From assembly GCA_029547205.1 (NCBI GenBank), contig JAKPPT010000138.1, positions 1-64,000 of the forward strand: a DNA stretch of 64,000 nt, in the 5' to 3' direction. The DNA is from Spirochaetota bacterium. GTDB taxonomy: Bacteria > Spirochaetota > Spirochaetia > Treponematales > UBA12059. This document shows positions 56,488 through 64,000 of the stretch, piece after piece. The stretch's first letter is position 1, and every line of letters begins with the position of its first letter. Under the pieces are notes generated by a model. The model did not search any database and was not told where the DNA came from. It saw only the letters and a program-made list of their open reading frames with translations. The position numbers were made by a program, and so were the translations under genes.

Positions 56488-57207
56488 ATGGAGTTAGTTT
56501 TTGATAAAGTTACATACACATATCCACATAGAAAACAGAGTGCAGTAAACAATATTTCTTTCACATGTCCAGGCGGATCGATCTGTGCACTTATTGGACC
56601 CAATGGCGGTGGAAAGTCTACCGTGTTACAGCTTGCCTGTGGAATACTAAAACCCGATACAGGAAAACTTTTATGCAGTGAAAAACCTGCTTATTTACCT
56701 CAGCAAGAACGAATTGCCTATTCCTTTAGTGTGTTGGAGTATGTGTTGTTTGGCCGGGCGCCTTCATTAAAGCTGTTTGAAACACCAGCTCCATCCGATG
56801 AAGCGCGAGCAGTGCAATGTCTCAATGAACTTGGTATTGAGCATCTGAGCTACAAGAGAATAACAGAACTATCTGGCGGAGAATTGCAGCTCGTAAGAAT
56901 TGCGAGGGTCTTAGTACAGGACAGCAGCATTTTACTGCTAGATGAACCTACCGATATGCTCGATCCAGCACATATTGCAACGTTGATAACGATGTTAAAA
57001 AGAGAGAAGCAGCAAGGGTCAATAGTACTTATGGCTACTCATGATTTATTTATAGTTCAGGACTATGCTGATTATATTATAGGAATAAAGAGTGGCATCC
57101 AGTTTTTATGTAATGCAAAAGCTCAATGTTTTACAGCCAGTAATCTTGAAATGCTTTTTGATGTTTCTATGATGCCACGAGAAATATTCATACCTACTAT
57201 ACCATAA
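56488..57207 (+). CDS. ABC transporter ATPase of the FecE/BtuD type
   Basis: Energises the BtuC-type permease upstream. Walker A GPNGGGKST (~37-45), Q-loop YLPQQERIA, signature LSGGELQLVRIARVL, Walker B ILLLDEPTDMLD and switch His in MATHDL. 239 residues is typical. Last gene of the mocA-binding protein-permease-ATPase unit. Confidence 0.9.
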   Translation: MELVFDKVTYTYPHRKQSAVNNISFTCPGGSICALIGPNGGGKSTVLQLACGILKPDTGKLLCSEKPAYLPQQERIAYSFSVLEYVLFGRAPSLKLFETPAPSDEARAVQCLNELGIEHLSYKRITELSGGELQLVRIARVLVQDSSILLLDEPTDMLDPAHIATLITMLKREKQQGSIVLMATHDLFIVQDYADYIIGIKSGIQFLCNAKAQCFTASNLEMLFDVSMMPREIFIPTIP

Positions 57208-57253
57208 AAATTGTATCGCATTAAAAATTAGCGGTGAAGTAGATTAAAACGCC

Positions 57254-58279
57254 TTATTGATTAGCTAGTAAAGTGATAAAATCATCGAAGGGCATGGGTT
57301 TATAAAAGCAGAAACCCTGGATGTAGTCGCAGTTGATAGAGTATAAAAAAACAGCCTGTCCGGTTTGTTCTACGCCTTCAGCAACAACAGACATGCCAAG
57401 ATCGTGAGCAAGACTGGTAATTGATTTGCACATATGCTGTGATTTTTTATTGTCTGGTAAATGGATAACGAATGAGCGATCAATTTTAAGAATATCAGCG
57501 GGCATTTCTAGTAAACGCGAAAGAGATGATAATCCTGTTCCAAAATCATCAATAGAGACTTTTATACCTGCAGTGCGAACCTGTTTGATAAAGGTTTCAA
57601 CTTCGCTTGAGTTCCAAGAGTCCATAATAGTAGATTCTGTGATTTCTAGTTCAAGCTGTTCAGGGTTAACACTATATTTAGTAATTTTATCATGAATTGA
57701 GTTAAACAATTTTGTGTTGTTGAGCTGTTGCGGAGAAATGTTAAGTGCAATATTGACTGTCGGATTTTGTTGTGCAATGAGTGCTAGTTCTTTACAGCCT
57801 GTATCAAGTACTATGTCTCCAATTTCATAAATGAGTCCAGTTTTTTCAGCAATTTCAATAAAAGTTCCCGGATAGTACAATTTATCTTCATATATCCAGC
57901 GTACGAGACATTCAGCACTTTTTACAGTGCCATGACGGTCTACTTTTGGCTGATAATGGAGCACAAATCGGTTAGATGAAGATTTACCAGACAGTGTTTT
58001 TTTAAGCTGAGCAGTTATTATTTCGGTTGCACGTTTTCGTTCTGCAAGTTGTTCATTGTATATAACGACCTGAGGTGCATTAGTTTTTTTTGCTTCAACG
58101 AGTGATTCATCAGCGCTTTTCATGAGTTCAGATACAGTTTTTCCATGATCAGGGAAAATACTTATACCCATGCGGTATTTTAGCAAAAGGAGATGGTTTT
58201 CGTATTTCCATACATTATCAATGTTGTGGATTAGATTTTTTACCACTTTTGATTCTAGAGTATGTTTTCCATCTGTCAA
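57254..58279 (-). CDS. GGDEF-EAL protein, C-terminal part (frame after the poly-A shift)
   Basis: This open frame holds the end of a GGDEF domain (RMGISIFPDHGKTVSELMKSAD) and a complete EAL cyclic-di-GMP phosphodiesterase domain. The EAL motif itself is changed to ECLVRW, but the other catalytic positions are present: NISPQQL, ELEITES, IDDFGTGLSSL, LKIDRSFV, AEGVEQ and QGF. The same frame continues upstream without stop to 58480 and encodes the rest of the GGDEF domain, including RTEGDEF. It has no start codon before TTG 58279 and no ribosome site, so it is the second half of one gene with 58467-59261, separated by one extra A in a run of ten. Confidence 0.85.
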   Translation of the reverse strand: MTDGKHTLESKVVKNLIHNIDNVWKYENHLLLLKYRMGISIFPDHGKTVSELMKSADESLVEAKKTNAPQVVIYNEQLAERKRATEIITAQLKKTLSGKSSSNRFVLHYQPKVDRHGTVKSAECLVRWIYEDKLYYPGTFIEIAEKTGLIYEIGDIVLDTGCKELALIAQQNPTVNIALNISPQQLNNTKLFNSIHDKITKYSVNPEQLELEITESTIMDSWNSSEVETFIKQVRTAGIKVSIDDFGTGLSSLSRLLEMPADILKIDRSFVIHLPDNKKSQHMCKSITSLAHDLGMSVVAEGVEQTGQAVFLYSINCDYIQGFCFYKPMPFDDFITLLANQ

Positions 58280-58466
58280 AATTAAAAACTCATCGCCTTC
58301 TGTCCGGCAGATTAAATCCTGGGGTGAAAGAAATCGTTTTATTTGCTTTGCTATATGCGCAAGGCATACGTTACCAGCGTTATATCCATAGTAATCGTTA
58401 AGCTGTTTGAAGTTATTGATATCAAATAAAATGAGTGTAAAAGGTGTTTTAGAAAATGATGCAGCA

Positions 58467-59261
58467 TCAATTTTTTTTTTCTAATTGTTCCATGCCGGCT
58501 TTTCGTTTAATAGTATCAGTGAGTTCGTCATAAATCTCAAAATATTCCATGCTGCGAATTATCTGTTTGTATCTAATGGCGTTGCTGATAACACCATAGA
58601 GAGATAAGAGAGTGATAGCAAAAACGGCTCGTGGAGACTTTCCTTGTGCAAGCGGATAATCAACGCTATCTGCAATAGTAGAGAGCATGAGAATTAAATA
58701 ACAGATGACAAAAAGCCATAAAAGAATATCGGGTTTTTGGCGCTTGTCTTTTTTAAAAAGCTTAATTATGAAAAAAATTAAGGGTGTCAGTGAGAGCAAT
58801 GAATAGGTTATTGCATATGGGATATACCCTTTTGCAAGGATATAGTCGCTGCCATTAAAAGTGAACGTTCCTGAAATGTAGATAAATATAATGGGTAGAG
58901 AACAGAGAGCTATATAAATTTTAGTAAATAATTTTGGCCGGAAACCTGTAGACTGTAATATATCTAGAAATATGAGAATGAGGATAAGCGGGATCATAGT
59001 TAAAAGAATGTAATTGAGTGTAATAAATATTTCTGATGATGTTTTAAAAAATGATTTGATAGCTATGAATGCTACTACATTAAATAGTGCGCAACCTAAA
59101 ATCCACCAGCTGCGAAGTAACAGGGTTTTGCTTGATTTGCTAGTAATATTAAGTATTAATGAATAAACAGAAAGTACAAAAACTGATACAACGAGTATTT
59201 TACTGTGAAATATCTTATTCAAGCTAAAATCCAGTAAAGTATACAAAATTATACTCCTCAT
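58467..59261 (-). CDS. Membrane N-terminal part of the split GGDEF-EAL protein
   Basis: 264 residues with about seven hydrophobic helices (~15-230) and then the start of a GGDEF domain (YDELTDTIKRKAGMEQLEK). The frame closes two codons after a run of ten A. If one A is removed, the frame runs on through IDAASFSKTPFTLILFDI, the RTEGDEF motif and the EAL domain to 57254, giving one 668-residue protein. The membrane part could sense a signal for cyclic-di-GMP turnover. It is divergent from ygiQ. Confidence 0.8.
   Translation of the reverse strand: MRSIILYTLLDFSLNKIFHSKILVVSVFVLSVYSLILNITSKSSKTLLLRSWWILGCALFNVVAFIAIKSFFKTSSEIFITLNYILLTMIPLILILIFLDILQSTGFRPKLFTKIYIALCSLPIIFIYISGTFTFNGSDYILAKGYIPYAITYSLLSLTPLIFFIIKLFKKDKRQKPDILLWLFVICYLILMLSTIADSVDYPLAQGKSPRAVFAITLLSLYGVISNAIRYKQIIRSMEYFEIYDELTDTIKRKAGMEQLEKKN
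58471..58480 (-). repeat. A10 homopolymer at the gene split
   Basis: Ten T on the plus strand (ten A in the coding sense) mark exactly where the GGDEF-EAL frame is lost. A9 restores it. Confidence 0.9.
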
Positions 59262-59361
59262 AAGCTTATGTTTTATAATGATTTTATATTTAGTTTCGTT
59301 TCTTGCTGAGCTTCTGTCAGGAACACTATACAGTAAAAAAGACTTTCTTTATACTCTTGCT

Positions 59362-61230
59362 ATGCCATTTCTTCCTACAACACAAGCTGATTTAGCTAAA
59401 GCAGCGGTACAAAGATTAGATTTTGTAATACTCTCTGGTGATGCATATGTAGATCATCCATCGTTCGGAACTGCACTCATAGCACGATTACTGGAAAGTA
59501 GAGGCTATACGATAGGAATCATTGCACGTCCGGATCCCGATGATGTTTCAGTGTTTCGTGCTCTCGGAAAACCACGTCTCGCATTTCTTATTACGAGCGG
59601 TGCAATGGATTCGATGGTATGCAAGTATACTGCTAATAAAAAATTGCGCTCGGAAGATGAATACAGTCCGGGAGGTGATCCTTCGCTCTGTCGCAGTGCC
59701 GATGGAACGCTCCACCACTATCAAAAAAATGGCAGGAAAACATCAGCACGGCCGGATCGTACGATTATTGCGTACTGTACAAAGGCTCGGGAAGCATTTA
59801 AGGGTGTACCGATCATTGCAGGCGGGATTGAAGCATCGCTCCGCCGGCTTTCGCACTATGATTACCTTTCTGATACAGTGAGGAGACCAATCGTTTTAGA
59901 TGCAAAAGCTGATTTAGTTATATATGGAATGGCAGAACGCGCAGTGTTAGAGACTGCAAGGCGATTAGCAGATAATCCACCAGAGCAGGTTGGATATGAA
60001 CAAGCGATAGTGAGTTTGCGGGGTATTCGTGGAACGGTGTGGCGTTGTTCACATGTAAACGATGTTCCCAGTACTGCAATTTGGCTTCCGTCATTTGAAG
60101 AAACAGCTCAGGATAAACAGATTTTTGCGCGTTCTTTTGCATTGCAATATCAAAATACCGACCCTGGGACAGCTCATGTTTTAGTTGAACAGGCAGGAAA
60201 TCAATTTGCTGTGCAGGAACCGCCTCAATATCCGCTAACCAGAAATGAACTTGATGCGCTATATGATTTACCATACATGCGGGCATGGCATCCCGTTTAT
60301 GATACCTATGGAGGTGTCCCTGCGTTTCATGAGGTACAGTTTTCGATAACCTCAAACCGTGGATGTTTTGGAGCATGTGCGTTTTGTTCGCTGGCGTTTC
60401 ATCAAGGAAGAATTATAACGAGTCGTTCTCATGAATCGATACTCAAAGAGGCTCGTGTATTAACCAGGCAGAAAAACTTTAAGGGTTACATTCATGATGT
60501 TGGCGGTCCCACTGCTAATTTTAGAAATCCTGCTTGTGTTAAGCAGGAAAATGGCTCTGCTTGTGTTGATAAAAGATGTCTGGTACCTGTCCCTTGCAAA
60601 TCACTCAAAACAAGTCATGAAGATTTTATACTGTTATTAAAAAAATTGAGAAGCCTTCCTGGTGTCAAAAAGGTTTTTATACGCTCTGGTATTCGGTTTG
60701 ATTATATTTTGGCAGGCAACAATGAGGAATTTTTGCAAGAGTTAGCTTTGCATCATGTTTCTGGGCAGCTTAAAGTTGCTCCAGAGCATGTATCTGATCA
60801 TGTGCTTGCATTGATGGGAAAACCGCCACACGCTGTCTATGAAAAATTTGTAGAACGATGGAAAGCAATCAATAAAACTCTGGGACTAAAACAGTTTTTA
60901 ATTCCCTATTTTATTGCATCATTGCCAGGAGCTACGCTCAAGGATGCCGTAGAGCTTGCGGAGTATCTCCGTGATTCGGGCTTTATTCCTGACCAGGTCC
61001 AGGACTTTTATCCGACTCCGGGAACACTTGCGACCGCCATGTACTATACAGGAATTGATCCTTTGACCGGCAAGCCGGTGTATACGGCAAAAGGTGCGCG
61101 AGAACGGGCTATGCAGCGTGCGCTTCTCCAATACTCTCATCCTGAAAATCGCCAGCTTGTCAAAGAAGCTCTCACGTTAGCGGGTAGGGAAGACCTCATA
61201 GGGAAAGGACCCAGGTGCCTGGTTTCATAA
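59362..61230 (+). CDS. ygiQ: YgiQ family radical SAM protein
   Basis: Large radical SAM family of unknown reaction. From ATG 59362 the protein starts MPFLPTT, as in other YgiQ proteins. GDAYVDHPSFGTALIARLLE (~30-50) is the B12-like N-terminal region, and GGIEASLRRLSHYDYLSD is diagnostic. The cluster motif SNRGCFGACAFCSLAFHQGR (~325-345) contains CxxxCxxC. The C-terminus has QDFYPTPGTLATAMYYTG. The frame is open up to 59278, but the extra residues are not family-like. No clear ribosome site precedes either start. Confidence 0.92.
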   Translation: MPFLPTTQADLAKAAVQRLDFVILSGDAYVDHPSFGTALIARLLESRGYTIGIIARPDPDDVSVFRALGKPRLAFLITSGAMDSMVCKYTANKKLRSEDEYSPGGDPSLCRSADGTLHHYQKNGRKTSARPDRTIIAYCTKAREAFKGVPIIAGGIEASLRRLSHYDYLSDTVRRPIVLDAKADLVIYGMAERAVLETARRLADNPPEQVGYEQAIVSLRGIRGTVWRCSHVNDVPSTAIWLPSFEETAQDKQIFARSFALQYQNTDPGTAHVLVEQAGNQFAVQEPPQYPLTRNELDALYDLPYMRAWHPVYDTYGGVPAFHEVQFSITSNRGCFGACAFCSLAFHQGRIITSRSHESILKEARVLTRQKNFKGYIHDVGGPTANFRNPACVKQENGSACVDKRCLVPVPCKSLKTSHEDFILLLKKLRSLPGVKKVFIRSGIRFDYILAGNNEEFLQELALHHVSGQLKVAPEHVSDHVLALMGKPPHAVYEKFVERWKAINKTLGLKQFLIPYFIASLPGATLKDAVELAEYLRDSGFIPDQVQDFYPTPGTLATAMYYTGIDPLTGKPVYTAKGARERAMQRALLQYSHPENRQLVKEALTLAGREDLIGKGPRCLVS

Positions 61231-61298
61231 ACAGTTAGTATCGTTGTGGTACATTACATTTTTTGGAATCAAACCGCTCGCTGCACAGCTAAAAACAA

Positions 61299-62030
61299 TC
61301 AAGTAACCTTTCTAATAGCTATGAGTTCATTTACCATAACGTTTCGGACTGCTTCTGCAAGATCACCTGCGTTTTGATATTCTGAAACAGGAACTGGCGG
61401 CAGAATATGAATGTATATAGTATGCTTTCCCGGCGCAATAAAGCCCTTTTTAGGAAGGAGCTGGTAGGGTCCATCGATAACAATGGGAAGAATATCCGTT
61501 TTAGTATTAATAGCTGCTTTAAAGGTTCCTCTTTTAAATTCATGGATTTCGCCATCTTTCGTTCTGGTGCCTTCTGGAAATAATAGTATTGATTCCCCTC
61601 GGTTAAGATGATTCTCTATTGATGCAAGTACGCCCATCTGACTCTTGAGGCTCTTTCTGTCGACAAGCAAATGACCGCTCAAGAGTAAGTTCCATCCAAC
61701 AATAGGTACAAATGCAAGTGCTTTTTTACTAATCATTTTAACGGGATAAAAGAGCCGGAAAGCAATAAGGACATCGAGCAGGGATTGATGATTCATGACA
61801 ACAATGTGTGTCTTTTTCTTGTCGAGATACTGCTTACCCTGGATATCCAGGTTCCAGAGGGGGCTTAATGCAAGGGCAATGGTACACCAGAGCGAAGAGT
61901 GATAGTGCATGATAATTCGTTTTTTATCAAAAGGTGCAGTAAGTAAAAATAGAACAATCTGAAAAGGAATAAAAAGAATAAAACACAGTACAATTTCAAA
62001 CCATGTGAATAGAGAAAGAATAGCAAGCAT
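61299..62030 (-). CDS. plsC: 1-acyl-sn-glycerol-3-phosphate acyltransferase
   Basis: PlsC adds the second acyl chain in phospholipid synthesis. The acceptor motif NHQSLLD (HX4D) and the phosphate-binding FPEGTR are present, with GTFKAAINTKTDILPIVIDG further on and N-terminal membrane helices. The frame is open to a TTG at 62144, but that lies inside a terminator hairpin and the extra residues are not family-like. ATG 62030 gives 243 residues, the normal size. ATG 62090 is another option. None has a good ribosome site. Confidence 0.85.
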   Translation of the reverse strand: MLAILSLFTWFEIVLCFILFIPFQIVLFLLTAPFDKKRIIMHYHSSLWCTIALALSPLWNLDIQGKQYLDKKKTHIVVMNHQSLLDVLIAFRLFYPVKMISKKALAFVPIVGWNLLLSGHLLVDRKSLKSQMGVLASIENHLNRGESILLFPEGTRTKDGEIHEFKRGTFKAAINTKTDILPIVIDGPYQLLPKKGFIAPGKHTIYIHILPPVPVSEYQNAGDLAEAVRNVMVNELIAIRKVT

Positions 62031-62103
62031 ACGGTAAACAATAGTAGTATTACATGAGAAAATCAAGTGCAAGGGTATCGAAAAATACATAAACAGTAAA
62101 AGA

Positions 62104-62139
62104 AAAGAGGTTGCCTTAATTTTACTGGGCAACCTCTTT
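62104..62139 (-). terminator. Terminator after the carbamoyltransferase gene
   Basis: AAAGAGGTTGCC (62104-62115) and GGCAACCTCTTT (62128-62139) form a perfect 12-bp stem with a 12-base loop. On the minus strand it runs into TCTTTTCTTTT. Confidence 0.8.
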
Positions 62140-62216
62140 AGCAAGGATTATGTGCTGTGTACTATATGTTGAGCATATGGCTGTAACAGCACGGAGCAAA
62201 ATGTAAGGGCTACATA

Positions 62217-63407
62217 CTATTCAATTTCCCTTTTGTGATTACGTTCGATGAGAGTTTTCAGTGTTTTCACAGGGTCCTTGCGTTTTCCGAGAAGAATCAT
62301 TGCTGCGATGATGTATGGTTTGAATCCTGCTTCACGATAGGTGTCATTGCGGTAGCGATCAAAAACGCTTGCTGCAACTTCACCTGCTTTGCAGGAAACA
62401 TCAGTAATATCTGCTGGTAGGCAGTGCATGTAGAGCGCCTTGCCACCTTTTGTAAGCTTCATTTTCTCTTCGGTGCATTCCCAGTCAATGAATTTTGCAT
62501 TGTTAGCAAGACACTGCTTTTCAAGCTCCTTAAGTCCAGCCTGGTCGCCCGCGTGGAGGAGGGGAACACGCTTCAGCATTACATCATAGGGAGCCCAGCT
62601 TTTGGGATACACGATATCAGCATCCTTAAAAGCTTCTTCCATGCTGTGACTGTGGACGAACTTGCCGCCGCTCGCTGCAGCCTGCTTTTTAGCAAGTTCG
62701 ATAACGTCTGGAATGAGGTCGTAGCCTTCCGGATGTGCGAGGTGTACTTCCATTCCAAAACGAGTTGCAAGACCGATAATGCCCTGTGGAACAGAGAGTG
62801 GTTTGCCGTAAGAGGGTGAATATGCCCACGTCATTGCTATTTTTTTCCCTTTGAGTTTATCGAGTCCACCAAAATGTTCTGCAAGGTGCAATATGTCAGC
62901 CATAGATTGTGTTGGATGATCGATATCGCTCTGTAGATTGACGATTGTTGGGCGGGATGGGAGTATTGAATCCTGTACAGCCTCATCTAATGCCTGTGCA
63001 ACTTCACGCTGATACCGGTCTCCTTCACCGAGATACATATCATCGCGTATGCCAATTGCTTCAGTAAGGAAACTAATCATTACAGCAGTTTCCCGAACCG
63101 TTTCACCGTGTGCAATCTGGCTCTTGCCTTCATCGAGATCCTGTACATAGAGACCGAGCAAATCGCAAGCACTCGAGAACGAAAATCTGGTTCGTGTAGA
63201 GTTATCCCGGAAATTAGAAACTGCAATTCCGGAATGCCAGATGCGGGGGCTTATGTTTGCTTTACGCATTTCCTGGAGAATGCGTGCAACAAGAAAAGTT
63301 GCTTCTATTTCATCGCTTGTTTTTTCCCATGTTAAGAGAAAATCCTTGTTGTACATGGCAATTTTTTTTGTTGACAACCTGTCGAGTAAATCATTAATAA
63401 CGCTCAT
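62217..63407 (-). CDS. ygeW: Knotted carbamoyltransferase YgeW
   Basis: YgeW belongs to the aspartate/ornithine transcarbamylase fold. At 396 residues it matches E. coli YgeW rather than the ~310-residue OTC and ATC enzymes. Carbamoyl-phosphate motifs are NFRDNSTRTRFSF (~64-76), HPTQSMADILHLAEHF (~170-185) and HCLPADI (~330). In E. coli and gut anaerobes ygeW sits with xdh, mocA (ygfJ), ssnA, ygeX and ygeY in anaerobic purine breakdown. Here the molybdenum hydroxylase is directly upstream (39-base gap, same strand). AGGAGG precedes the ATG. Confidence 0.9.
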   Translation of the reverse strand: MSVINDLLDRLSTKKIAMYNKDFLLTWEKTSDEIEATFLVARILQEMRKANISPRIWHSGIAVSNFRDNSTRTRFSFSSACDLLGLYVQDLDEGKSQIAHGETVRETAVMISFLTEAIGIRDDMYLGEGDRYQREVAQALDEAVQDSILPSRPTIVNLQSDIDHPTQSMADILHLAEHFGGLDKLKGKKIAMTWAYSPSYGKPLSVPQGIIGLATRFGMEVHLAHPEGYDLIPDVIELAKKQAAASGGKFVHSHSMEEAFKDADIVYPKSWAPYDVMLKRVPLLHAGDQAGLKELEKQCLANNAKFIDWECTEEKMKLTKGGKALYMHCLPADITDVSCKAGEVAASVFDRYRNDTYREAGFKPYIIAAMILLGKRKDPVKTLKTLIERNHKREIE

Positions 63408-63446
63408 CGTTCCTCCTCTGTTTCAATACGCTATATTCAAGCAGCG

Positions 63447-64000
63447 CTACAGTACTGCTTTGTGTGGTGTTTGTATAGTTCCGAGTTGTTTCAAAATACG
63501 TTCTGGTGTGAATGGCCACTCTCTGCACCAGATACCGAGCGCATCATGCAGTGCAATTGCAATTGCAGGAGCAGCTCCATTAACCGATATTTCTGAAACT
63601 GATTTCCCGCCAAAGGGACCTATCTCATCGTCTACAGGGACAAATTCAACGTGGAAGTCTTCTGGCACCTCGTATATTGTAGGAATTTTATAGTCGAGAA
63701 AATTGGTATTGATGAGTGCCCCCTTTGTATCAAATAGGAGCTCTTCATAAAGCGAATGTCCGATGGCTTTTAATACAGCTCCATAGACCTGTCCCATAGC
63801 AAGGTCGGGATTGATAGGTGTTCCGCAGTCTTGATAGGCATGGTAGCGGAGTATCCTCACTTCTCCCGTATCCGGATTTGCTTCTAAGTCTACAAAATGC
63901 GCTGCATAGGGGAAGGCTGCATGATCGGTCTTGAAGCTGCCAAACCCAACGAGTTCTGCGTGTCCTTCGCCTTGAACGGAAATGTGTGCGAGTTTCGCAA
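63447..64000 (-). CDS. Molybdenum hydroxylase (xanthine dehydrogenase type), C-terminal part
   Basis: The frame enters from the right edge of the window (first full codon at 63998) and gives the last ~184 residues of a molybdopterin-binding large subunit. VQGEGHAELVGFGSFKTDHA, QDCGTPINPDLAMGQVYGAVLKAIG, FLDYKIPTIYEVP and the active-site region IGPFGGKSVSEISV, with the catalytic Glu position, are those of the XdhA/XdhD family. Location next to ygeW suggests the XdhD-like purine hydroxylase of the anaerobic purine cluster. The N-terminal part is outside the window. Confidence 0.88.
   Translation of the reverse strand, partial: AKLAHISVQGEGHAELVGFGSFKTDHAAFPYAAHFVDLEANPDTGEVRILRYHAYQDCGTPINPDLAMGQVYGAVLKAIGHSLYEELLFDTKGALINTNFLDYKIPTIYEVPEDFHVEFVPVDDEIGPFGGKSVSEISVNGAAPAIAIALHDALGIWCREWPFTPERILKQLGTIQTPHKAVL

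Noticed and set aside
62031-62144. Long N-terminus of PlsC from TTG 62144
   Set aside because: The codons lie in a perfect terminator hairpin of the upstream gene and resemble no PlsC N-terminus.

Overview
The window is about 64 kb of low-GC DNA that looks like a chromosomal origin region from a Treponema-like spirochaete (Spirochaetales). The signs are a dnaN-recF-DUF721(dciA) block beside dnaA, an archaeal/spirochaete-type UMP kinase, many short lipoproteins with relaxed lipoboxes, a 7TM-DISM RsbU-type phosphatase, and a GyrB core reading LPLWGK. No species can be named from the sequence alone. I see no prophage, CRISPR array or intact insertion sequence.

Left arm (1-33.8 kb): a truncated type I DNA methyltransferase gene coupled to a second gene that leaves the window; a gene-poor stretch with a decayed integrase-core transposase and small repeats; a complete six-gene rnfCDGEAB operon (ferredoxin:NAD+ oxidoreductase ion pump); an M29 aminopeptidase; the alkylation-repair pair ogt-tag; an AzgA-type purine permease; a membrane PP2C phosphatase, an MgtC protein and an orphan lipoprotein facing a HATPase/cNMP-binding regulator; one tRNA (anticodon CAU) whose gene overlaps the 3' end of an antisense radical SAM gene; UMP kinase; an Mla/Mce lipid-transport operon divergent from a FecR-domain protein; an iron alcohol dehydrogenase; a TlpA/CcdA thiol pair; and a five-gene minus-strand operon (LamG/FN3 secreted protein, 1040-residue TPR protein, HDOD/HD protein, metallo-beta-lactamase-fold hydrolase, Gate-domain membrane protein).

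Origin region (33.9-49.5 kb): uvrC and an Rsm22-like methyltransferase, a small exported protein, then tex, a thioredoxin-like gene, dciA, recF, dnaN and dnaA on the minus strand, and gyrB-gyrA on the plus strand. The AT-rich dnaA-gyrB gap carries DnaA-box-like sequences and is the likely oriC. Just after gyrA, a perfect parS palindrome and a 15/16 copy flank the gyrA terminator, as expected for a ParB-loading site beside the origin.

Right arm (49.5-64 kb): a lipoprotein; ahcY-metK (SAM cycle) behind a roughly 200-nt intergenic segment full of complementary pairings, which may be an undescribed leader RNA; a DUF2400 gene; a MocA-like nucleotidyltransferase followed by a BtuF/FecCD-type ABC importer, plausibly for molybdate or tungstate; a membrane GGDEF-EAL protein split by a one-base shift at a run of ten A; YgiQ; PlsC; and a YgeW-type carbamoyltransferase behind the 3' end of a molybdenum hydroxylase (xanthine dehydrogenase type). 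MocA, YgeW, the hydroxylase and possibly the purine permease point to anaerobic purine catabolism.

The items I rate highest are the poly-A split cyclic-di-GMP protein, the paired parS sites, the ahcY leader, the TPR/HD/MBL operon and the tRNA-antisense gene overlap.
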